From: Methylococcaceae bacterium
Lineage (GTDB): Bacteria > Pseudomonadota > Gammaproteobacteria > Methylococcales > Methylomonadaceae
Direction of reading: 5' to 3'
NCBI GenBank assembly: GCA_013138855.1
Contig: WTBX01000310.1
Span: forward strand, 1-7,554
DNA: 7,554 nucleotides
The notes beneath the pieces were generated by a model. That model had not been told where the DNA came from. It was given only the letters and a program-made list of their open reading frames with translations, and searched no databases. This document shows positions 1 through 5,041 of the stretch, in pieces (within the stretch, counting starts at the first letter, position 1; every line of letters begins with the position of its first letter). Position numbers and translations under genes: made by a program.

Positions 1-11
1 AACATTTCTAT

Positions 12-106
12 AAACCGTTAAAACGGTTGAATTCTTGCTGTTCACATAGCCCACGGTTTAAACCGTGGGCTATGTGAACTAATGAAAATAACCGTTTCAA
101 CGGTTT
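12..106. repeat. Nested palindromic repeat element (REP/MITE-like)
   Basis: Three inverted repeats are stacked symmetrically. The left one is AACCGTT-aa-AACGGTT at 13-28. The centre is a perfect 40-bp palindrome at 40-79. The right one is AACCGTT-tc-AACGGTT at 90-105. The left block (12-28) and the right block (90-106) are also reverse complements of each other with one mismatch in 17, so the whole stretch can fold as one long cruciform centred near position 59. The ACCGT motif recurs in the palindrome core. I see no coding potential, no T-tract and no flanking target duplication. I infer a dispersed REP- or MITE-like element. A regulatory or terminator role for the upstream neighbour is possible but not shown. 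Confidence 0.75.
40..79. repeat. Perfect 40-bp palindrome
   Basis: Two 20-base arms are exact reverse complements with no spacer. The left arm is GTTCACATAGCCCACGGTTT, and symmetry breaks at bases 39 and 80. A loop-free palindrome this long can extrude as a cruciform or form a very stable RNA hairpin. It is the core of the larger element at 12-106. Confidence 0.95.
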
Positions 107-197
107 CCTCGCGTCCTCTAATAAAAGGGTAGGGTACTTTTGCCCACCTACTTAACTACTGAGTTTCGCTTTGATACTTATTTTTAAAAACGCTTAC

Positions 198-204
198 AGA
201 AAGG
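198..204 (+). promoter_or_regulatory. Ribosome binding site deciding the first CheW start
   Basis: AGAAAGG ends 9 bases before the ATG at 214 but only 3 bases before the in-frame TTG at 208. The spacing favours ATG 214, which shortens the longest possible reading frame by two residues. Confidence 0.6.
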
Positions 205-213
205 CTTTTGTTC

Positions 214-693
214 ATGAGTAATCCATTAAAAAATGTTGATTTGATTCAACAAAATATCGCTCCAATGTTAAAGTTCAGCTTACCTAACCTTTCTTGCTGT
301 ATTAATGCTCACTTTGTCATTAGAACATTACCGTTTATTAGCTTACAGCCAATTCCTAAGGCTCCCGAATATATACAAGGGCTTTGTAATCTATATGGAC
401 AATCCGTAATGGTCATAGATTTAGCTAAATATATAGGCTTAGATGAGCCTATTAATTATTCACTTAACACGCCTTTAATCATTTGCTCTTATAATGAACG
501 GCTACTGGGGTTTATTGTTGAAAACGTTGATGGCATTATTAAGGTGGATACCGATAACATTCAGTTAGCGGATGAGTTTCAACATAATAGTCCTGTTTTT
601 TCTGGCACACTTATTACGGAAGGGCATTCTATTATGGTTTTAAAAATAGAAAAACTGTTTGATTGTCACTTTCAAGAGTTTAATACCAATTAA
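214..693 (+). CDS. CheW-like coupling protein (first copy, WspB-like)
   Basis: This is a 159-residue single-domain CheW scaffold protein. It is expected to link the chemoreceptor to the CheA kinase in a cytoplasmic signalling array. The fold is recognised from the run of beta strands and the core motif near residues 46-75: P-I-P-K-A-P-E-Y-I-Q-G, then N59-L60-Y61-G62, then V-M-V-I-D-L and Y-I-G-L. This is the usual 'P..P.yv.G..NLRG...pv.dl...lGl' pattern of CheW. The Arg of NLRG, highly conserved in the family, is Tyr61 here. The V.E segment upstream is also atypical (FVIRTLPFI). The length suits a bare CheW domain. ATG 214 is chosen over TTG 208 by ribosome-site spacing. The stop lies 11 bases before cheR, so the two genes are probably co-transcribed. 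By position next to CheR-TPR it resembles WspB. The CheW family assignment is firm; the exact orthology is inferred. Confidence 0.88.
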   Translation: MSNPLKNVDLIQQNIAPMLKFSLPNLSCCINAHFVIRTLPFISLQPIPKAPEYIQGLCNLYGQSVMVIDLAKYIGLDEPINYSLNTPLIICSYNERLLGFIVENVDGIIKVDTDNIQLADEFQHNSPVFSGTLITEGHSIMVLKIEKLFDCHFQEFNTN

Positions 694-704
694 TTAAAAG
701 GATT

Positions 705-2153
705 ATGGATTTTTTTTCTGAAAAAGAGTTTTTAGAATTTATTTATCAAAAAACAGGGATTCATCTACAAAACCATCAGTTATCAACTTTTCGAGAACAG
801 GTTTTAATCGCCTGTAAAAAATTCTCTTACCCTAGTGCTACAGCCTATTTAGCCGCATTACAAACAGAAAATAATCCAGAAGAAAGTGATTTTCTGATTT
901 CCGCTATCACGGTTGGGGAAACCTATTTTTTTCGTTACCCAGAACAAATTGATTTTTTAACTCAGTCTTGGCTAGTAAAGCAGTTGGAGTATAAAAAAAA
1001 TACATTCAATAAATCGCTTTGTATTTGGAGTACGGGGTGTTCAACAGGTGAGGAAATCTATTCCCTAGCTATCTTGTTAGATCAGCATATTCCGAATATA
1101 GAACACTGGTCTATCAAGTTATTCGGGACTGATATTAATAAATTTGCTTTAGAACAGGCTTCCAAAGGGCATTATGAGGCAAGAGCGTTAAGAAATGTAC
1201 CTGATGCGATTAAAGAGCATTATTTTGATGAATTAAATAATCAATATAGGCTTAAGCCCTTCATTTTAAAGCGCGTTAATTTTTCTTGTTTTAATTTAAA
1301 TAGCCCTACATTGCCGCTGTTTTACAATAAGGCAATTTCTTTAGACTTGATTATTTGCAATAATGTTTTTATTTATTTTAATGAAGCTATAATTAAGAAA
1401 ATAATGCTTAATTTTGGACGTTTATTAAATACTAATGGGTGCCTATTACTTGCCCCTGCTGATATTACCCTCGCCCATAAATTAGCGGGTGGTTTGTCGC
1501 TTAAACGTCATAAAATGCTCAGTTATTTTCAATCTTTAATACCCGAAAAAAATAACTTAAGTTTAAAAACTAGCGCAAAAATTGAAACATTAATTCCTTT
1601 GCCGAAAAATATAAAAGTAAGTAGGCCGCAAAAATTAGAAAGCATTAATAAAACAATAAATACATTTATTAGTGAAATAAAAGCTGCGCAGAAAAAAGGC
1701 AATTGCCAATTAGTATTAAAGCTTGCAAATGAAGCGTTATCAATATATCCCAAGCAAGTTGATTTTTGGCAATATAAGGCACAGGTGCTTGCTCATTTAG
1801 GGAAAATAATTGAGGCTTTGCAGGCAAGTACAGAAGCTGTAAAACAAGAAAGCTTAAGTGCTTATCCGTTCTATTTTCATGCGATGTTACAACTTGATAA
1901 CAATAATTTAAGCATTGCTCTGCAATTTTTTCGGAAAGCCTTATTTTTAAACTGGTATTTCCCTGAGTGTCATTTTCATTTAGCTCAATTATTAGTTAGA
2001 ACCAATGATAAAGAGAAAGCTTTAAAGCATTTTGAATCGGCTTTGGAGATGGCTAAAAAATATGATTCTGAAAAGAGTTTAGAAAATGAGCCTGAAATAA
2101 CTTATGCTAAATTTATTGATATTTTGGAATATGAAATCCTGACCATTAACTAG
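705..2153 (+). CDS. CheR-type protein-glutamate methyltransferase with C-terminal TPR domain (WspC-like)
   Basis: This 482-residue protein is predicted to transfer methyl groups from S-adenosylmethionine to receptor glutamates for adaptation. Residues 1-70 form the small helical CheR N-domain. The catalytic domain follows: GETYFFR (71-77, with the conserved Arg77), the SAM loop W-S-T-G-C-S-T-G-E-E at 108-117, FGTDIN (140-145, acidic Asp143) and C-N-N-V-F-I-Y-F at 218-225. The last motif is normally CRN..IYF, so Asn219 replaces the usual Arg while Tyr224 is kept. After a linker at about 281-319, four TPR-like helical pairs occupy about 321-453. A TPR tail is typical of WspC/FrzF-type enzymes and mediates protein contacts. 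The start has AAAAGGA unusually close (2 bases) to the ATG, but no better in-frame start exists and the N-terminus fits the family. The stop codon is partly built from a palindrome (2152-2184). Confidence 0.93.
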   Translation: MDFFSEKEFLEFIYQKTGIHLQNHQLSTFREQVLIACKKFSYPSATAYLAALQTENNPEESDFLISAITVGETYFFRYPEQIDFLTQSWLVKQLEYKKNTFNKSLCIWSTGCSTGEEIYSLAILLDQHIPNIEHWSIKLFGTDINKFALEQASKGHYEARALRNVPDAIKEHYFDELNNQYRLKPFILKRVNFSCFNLNSPTLPLFYNKAISLDLIICNNVFIYFNEAIIKKIMLNFGRLLNTNGCLLLAPADITLAHKLAGGLSLKRHKMLSYFQSLIPEKNNLSLKTSAKIETLIPLPKNIKVSRPQKLESINKTINTFISEIKAAQKKGNCQLVLKLANEALSIYPKQVDFWQYKAQVLAHLGKIIEALQASTEAVKQESLSAYPFYFHAMLQLDNNNLSIALQFFRKALFLNWYFPECHFHLAQLLVRTNDKEKALKHFESALEMAKKYDSEKSLENEPEITYAKFIDILEYEILTIN

Positions 2154-2184
2154 ACCTCCGAGGTTTTGAAAACCTCGAAGGTCT
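2152..2184. repeat. Palindromic repeat overlapping the cheR stop codon
   Basis: This is a 33-base inverted repeat with 15 of 16 pairs matched around a single central G; the mismatch is C2158/A2178. The outer arms are AGACCT and AGGTCT, and the inner arms are CGAGGTTTT and AAAACCTCG. Its first two bases are the last two of the cheR TAG stop. No T-tract follows, so it is not a standard intrinsic terminator. It could still act as an RNA hairpin that protects the upstream message or lowers expression of the next gene. It looks like a member of a dispersed short-palindrome family. Confidence 0.85.
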
Positions 2185-2225
2185 GAGTACATTCATGAAC
2201 TTTGATTTCAATTAGAGAATATTTT

Positions 2226-2756
2226 ATGGCATCTACTTTATTTTCCCCTAAAGAACAAAAGATACTTGATTTACGCACCCAAAAAATAGCTAAACCATTA
2301 CATAAAAAAAACAAGCAGGACAGTGCTTATTTGCAAATATGTTTCGATAATAATGAGAACTATGGCATTCCTGTTATTGATATTGAAGAAGTGCTAAAAA
2401 CACAGCGTATGGCAAATGTTCCCTGCACTCCTGATTTTATTGCAGGCGTTATAAATCGACGTAGTGAAATGATTGCGGTTTTAGATTTGAATGCTTTTTT
2501 TGGCCTAGGAAAAATATCTGACAATAAAGACTCAAGAATCATTGTTGTTAATGCTGCGAATCTGCAAGTAGGTATTTTGACGAGTATGATTATTGGCGAA
2601 GTTCGTTATCACAGTGCTGATTTAGCTCCACCTTTCCAAGTAAATGATGGTGTTAAGCCAGAATATATTAGCGGTATCCATAATAATAATGTTCAAGTGA
2701 TTAATTTAGAACATATATTATTAGCCTTAACACTAGTACTTGATAGTACGATTTAA
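2226..2756 (+). CDS. CheW-like coupling protein (second copy, WspD-like)
   Basis: This is a 176-residue CheW-domain protein with a 30-residue N-terminal extension. The extension contains ILDLRTQKIAKP (13-24), which resembles the 'I..RA..LA.p' helix often found before CheW domains of WspD type. The domain core has Y-G-I-P-V-I-D-I-E-E-V (46-56), V-P-C-T-P-D-F-I-A-G-V-I-N (65-77), then R78-R79-S80, and A-V-L-D-L-N-A-F-F-G-L (84-94). The usual NLRG therefore reads NRRS: the Arg is kept, Leu becomes Arg and Gly becomes Ser. ATG 2226 is chosen because AGAGA (2214-2218) sits about 7 bases upstream; the in-frame TTG at 2202 has no ribosome site. It lies 72 bases after cheR, behind a palindrome, and ends where a large repeat-filled gap begins. 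Its role is as the second receptor-kinase coupler. Confidence 0.88.
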   Translation: MASTLFSPKEQKILDLRTQKIAKPLHKKNKQDSAYLQICFDNNENYGIPVIDIEEVLKTQRMANVPCTPDFIAGVINRRSEMIAVLDLNAFFGLGKISDNKDSRIIVVNAANLQVGILTSMIIGEVRYHSADLAPPFQVNDGVKPEYISGIHNNNVQVINLEHILLALTLVLDSTI

Positions 2757-2771
2757 TCGTATCTACTCAGG

Positions 2772-2799
2772 CGGAGCCGCGACTTTTAGTCGCGCACGA
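2772..2799 (-). repeat. GCGAC-family inverted repeat, left arm of pair 1
   Basis: This 28-base arm matches the reverse complement of 2988-3015 at 27 of 28 positions. Internally it forms a hairpin of its own: CGCGACT at 2778-2784 pairs with AGTCGCG at 2788-2794 around a TTT loop. Confidence 0.85.
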
Positions 2800-2874
2800 A
2801 TTTTCAAGTATAAAATTTTAAAATGAGCTTATTTTAATCTGTCCAACTTTATAGGTTTGGAAGATATTTTAGAT

Positions 2875-2882
2875 CTCGTGCG
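2875..2882. repeat. Target site duplication, left copy (CTCGTGCG)
   Basis: CTCGTGCG here is repeated exactly at 2987-2994, immediately bordering the GTAAGT and ACTTAC ends of the element at 2883-2986. This is what transposition with an 8-bp staggered cut leaves behind. Confidence 0.85.
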
Positions 2883-2986
2883 GTAAGTATTCACCTCCCC
2901 CTTTGGAAAAGGGGGATATGAGGGGGATTTATTTAATAAAATCTCCCCTGACCCCTCTTTTTTTAAGAGGGGGACTGAACACTTAC
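2883..2986 (-). mobile_element. MITE-like element, complete copy 1, IS66-type ends (inferred)
   Basis: This is a 104-bp non-coding element. Its ends are GTAAGTATTCA on the left and, read inwards, GTAAGTGTTCA on the right: 10 of 11 bases match, and the similarity continues into a C-rich tract. It is flanked by a perfect 8-bp duplication, CTCGTGCG. Two internal hairpins are visible. One pairs 2896-2904 with 2908-2916 (9 bp, 3-base loop). The other pairs 2952-2959 with 2965-2972 (8 bp, T5 loop). It encodes nothing, so it must have been moved by a transposase acting in trans. The IS66 family is known for GTAA termini and 8-bp target duplications, which makes it the likely parent. A near-identical copy in the other orientation lies at 7455-7554, which defines this one as minus. 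Confidence 0.85.
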
Positions 2987-2994
2987 CTCGTGCG
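2987..2994. repeat. Target site duplication, right copy (CTCGTGCG)
   Basis: This is an exact copy of 2875-2882 and overlaps the start of the repeat arm at 2988-3015. Deleting the element plus one copy restores a continuous TCGTGCGCGACTAAAAG arm matching the partner arm at 2772-2799, so the repeat was there first. Confidence 0.85.
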
Positions 2995-3015
2995 CGACTA
3001 AAAGTCGCGACTCCG
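2988..3015 (+). repeat. GCGAC-family inverted repeat, right arm of pair 1
   Basis: This is the reverse complement of 2772-2799 with one mismatch (A3010). It contains its own hairpin: CGCGACT at 2993-2999 pairs with AGTCGCG at 3003-3009. Before the MITE inserted, the two arms would have been separated by less than 90 bases. Confidence 0.85.
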
Positions 3016-3058
3016 TTAAAATTTAGATTTCTCGCAGCAAAGCAATTATTGACTACTT

Positions 3059-3084
3059 GGAACCGCGATCTTTTAGTCGCGGAA
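3059..3084 (-). repeat. GCGAC-family inverted repeat, left arm of pair 2
   Basis: This 26-base arm matches the reverse complement of 3138-3163 at 25 of 26 positions. An internal hairpin pairs CCGCGA (3063-3068) with TCGCGG (3077-3082). It differs from pair 1 by having GATC in the core. Confidence 0.85.
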
Positions 3085-3137
3085 CACCTGCATGAGAAGA
3101 TGTTTTTTAAATTAAGTTAAAGCGAGTTATTAACGCT

Positions 3138-3163
3138 TTCCGCGACTAAAAGATCGCGATTCC
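3138..3163 (+). repeat. GCGAC-family inverted repeat, right arm of pair 2
   Basis: This is the reverse complement of 3059-3084 with one mismatch (A3159). It ends 27 bases before the receptor start codon, so it lies in the receptor's leader or very near it. A degenerate copy in the same orientation follows cheA at 7377-7401. Confidence 0.85.
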
Positions 3164-3190
3164 GATACATAAATTGAATAAGGTATACTC

Positions 3191-5032
3191 ATGTTCAAAA
3201 TGAAAATTATTTCCCTCGGAAGAGGCCTCGTCATTCTGTTAATGTTTGTAGTATTTTTCTCGCTTTTATCGGCTTTTTTATTACAACAAGAAAATGCAGC
3301 GATAGATGAAGCATGGAATTCTTTTGAAACGGGTGCATCTAAAAAATTAAGCTTAATTAAAAAGCTGGACGCTAGTATAGGTTATGGCGGAATGATTCAT
3401 AATTTTAAAAACTATGTTATTCGTCAAAATAAAGAAACTTATCAGCGCACAAAAAATAAACTTTTAGAGTGTGAAAAAATTCTTAAACGCTATCAAGAAA
3501 CCTCTCCAGTTCCAGAAGAAAAAAAGGCATTAGCCGTTATCGGGCAAACATTAACTTCTTATAAAGAAATGCTGGAATCGGTTAAGAATCTAACTTTACA
3601 AGGTAAAACAACACAAGAAATTGATAATATTATTAAAATAAATGATAAACCTGCACTTGATGCTATTGAACAATTACAAGGCATTATTAATGTAGAAATT
3701 GAAGAGGAAAGTAATATTGTTCATAGTTCATTAGAAGAGGCAAAAAAGACACTTGCTTTTTTCAGTATTTTGGTTAGTTTGCTATTAATTATTGCTGCTG
3801 TCAGCGTTTTTTGGTTTGTAAATACTCGCGTAGCCAAACCACTTAAAGCAATCACAAACACCATGACCCTTTTGGCAGAAGGTGACTTAGAAACAGATAT
3901 TCCACCCGCTACAGAAGATGAAATTGGTGAAATAATTAAAGCCATGCTGGTGTTTAAAGAAAACGCACAAGAAAAAGTGAAGCTAGAAAAGGACATTAAA
4001 CGCAATGAAATAAACATGGAGAGTACCAAGCGTAACGCTATTCGTTCTATAGCTGAATCGTTAGGTAATGTGATGAATGCGGTCGCCGAGGGTGATTTAA
4101 CTCAAAAAGTTATTGTCAATACAGATAGTAATGAAGAAATGGCGGCCTTGTCATTTAACTTGAATCAAATGATTAAAAGTCTTGCTGAAATTACGTTAGA
4201 AATTAATCAGGCAACCTTACAAATGTCTTCTAGTATTCCAGAAGTTAATGCTGCTTTAATTGCTCAGTCTACAGGAGCAACTGAGCAAGTTTCGGTGGTT
4301 AATGTTGCCTCGAATACTTTAAATAATATAAAAACAACATCAGGAGAAACTTTGAAAAAAGCTTCTTTTTTAACTGAACTTGCTAATAAGGCATCGCTAC
4401 AATCAGAGCGAGGACAGCAAGCTATTCATGAATCTATTCTGGGGATGGATGCGATTACCAACAAAGTTGAAGCCGTGGCTAATTCCATTCTGGACTTAAG
4501 CAATAAAACCCAACAGATCAGTGAAATTACTGATGTGGTCGATGAAATTGCCAGTCAGTCTAAAATGCTGGCGTTAAATGCTTCCATTGAAGCGGTTAAA
4601 GCAGGTGATGCAGGCTTAGGGTTCTCGGTAGTCGCAGAAGAAATTCGCAGTTTGGCTGAACAATCAAAAGAATCGACTGCTCAAGTTAAAACTATTTTGC
4701 AAGATATTATGGAATCCACAAACCGTGCAGTCATGGTCACAGAGGATGGGACTAAACAAGTTTCTAGCGGTGTGATTTTGGTGCAGGAAGCAGGGGAGAT
4801 TATTGGGCAGTTAGATAATGTCGTTAAACAAACGGCTCAAAATAGTCATGAGATAAGTGAAGTCGTTATCCAAGAAGCCGTAGAAATCGAACAAATTGTG
4901 CAAGCCATGAATGATATTTCTACCGTCGCAAATAATGCTGTGTTAGCGATTAAACAAACAGAAGAGGCGATGAAAGATTTAACCACAGTATCGGGTAAGC
5001 TAAAAGAACAAGCAAATAGATATACTATATAG
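3191..5032 (+). CDS. Methyl-accepting chemotaxis protein (transmembrane chemoreceptor, WspA-like)
   Basis: This 613-residue inner-membrane receptor should signal to CheA through CheW. TM1 is at about 12-31 and TM2 at about 188-210, enclosing a periplasmic helical sensor of about 155 residues (four-helix-bundle type judging by length and heptads). The sensor contains I-G-Y-G-G-M-I-H-N-F-K-N-Y-V-I-R at 63-78. A HAMP domain follows TM2 (about 210-262, with V-A-K-P-L near its start and E-G-D-L at 230-233), and a second HAMP-like unit lies at about 283-335 (E-G-D-L at 300-303). The cytoplasmic hairpin tip is I-A-S-Q-S-K-M-L-A-L-N-A-S-I-E-A at 453-468, then V-K-A-G-D and G-F-S-V-V-A-E-E-I-R. It lacks the terminal NWETF tail that recruits CheR in enteric receptors, which suits a CheR that docks through TPRs. 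AAGG lies 7 bases before the ATG. The gene ends 9 bases before cheA. The ligand cannot be read from the sequence. Confidence 0.94.
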   Translation: MFKMKIISLGRGLVILLMFVVFFSLLSAFLLQQENAAIDEAWNSFETGASKKLSLIKKLDASIGYGGMIHNFKNYVIRQNKETYQRTKNKLLECEKILKRYQETSPVPEEKKALAVIGQTLTSYKEMLESVKNLTLQGKTTQEIDNIIKINDKPALDAIEQLQGIINVEIEEESNIVHSSLEEAKKTLAFFSILVSLLLIIAAVSVFWFVNTRVAKPLKAITNTMTLLAEGDLETDIPPATEDEIGEIIKAMLVFKENAQEKVKLEKDIKRNEINMESTKRNAIRSIAESLGNVMNAVAEGDLTQKVIVNTDSNEEMAALSFNLNQMIKSLAEITLEINQATLQMSSSIPEVNAALIAQSTGATEQVSVVNVASNTLNNIKTTSGETLKKASFLTELANKASLQSERGQQAIHESILGMDAITNKVEAVANSILDLSNKTQQISEITDVVDEIASQSKMLALNASIEAVKAGDAGLGFSVVAEEIRSLAEQSKESTAQVKTILQDIMESTNRAVMVTEDGTKQVSSGVILVQEAGEIIGQLDNVVKQTAQNSHEISEVVIQEAVEIEQIVQAMNDISTVANNAVLAIKQTEEAMKDLTTVSGKLKEQANRYTI

Positions 5033-5041
5033 GCGAAGCTA

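Larger units (their letters stand above)
2757..3190. other. 434-base repeat-filled intergenic gap
   Basis: I see no coding region or convincing promoter in this gap. It contains two pairs of inverted GCGACTAAAAGTCGC-type repeats (2772-2799 with 2988-3015, and 3059-3084 with 3138-3163), and a complete MITE-like element at 2883-2986 with its target duplication. AT-rich unique sequence lies at about 2800-2874 and 3016-3058. The gap separates the cheW-cheR-cheW group from the receptor-cheA pair. Transcription between the two halves is therefore likely weakened, or depends on a promoter I could not identify. The receptor's ribosome site (AAGG, 3180-3183) follows the last repeat. Confidence 0.8.

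Noticed and set aside
129..151. Short hairpin GTAGG/CCTAC upstream of the first CheW
   Set aside because: Only five firm base pairs with an irregular interior; probably a decayed repeat or chance.
171..199. Possible sigma-70 promoter with TTGATA at 171-176
   Set aside because: The matching -10 position (TTACAG) is poor and overlaps the ribosome site, leaving no room for a transcript start.
208..213. TTG start two codons upstream for the first CheW
   Set aside because: It leaves only 3 bases after AGAAAGG, whereas ATG 214 has 9.
1529..1753. Minus-strand reading frame of 74 codons inside cheR
   Set aside because: It lies opposite a clear coding region, has low-complexity hydrophobic composition typical of antisense AT-rich DNA, and no recognisable domain.
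2202..2225. TTG start for the second CheW, adding eight residues
   Set aside because: No ribosome site lies upstream, the extra residues are not CheW-like, and ATG 2226 has AGAGA at suitable spacing.
2883..2986. Repeated C- and G-rich hairpins read as a CRISPR array or riboswitch
   Set aside because: There are no regularly spaced direct repeats with unique spacers, and the second copy with a target duplication at the first identifies a transposable element.
3721..4029. Minus-strand reading frame of 102 codons inside the receptor gene
   Set aside because: It is the antisense shadow of the TM2-HAMP region, with no ribosome site or family resemblance.
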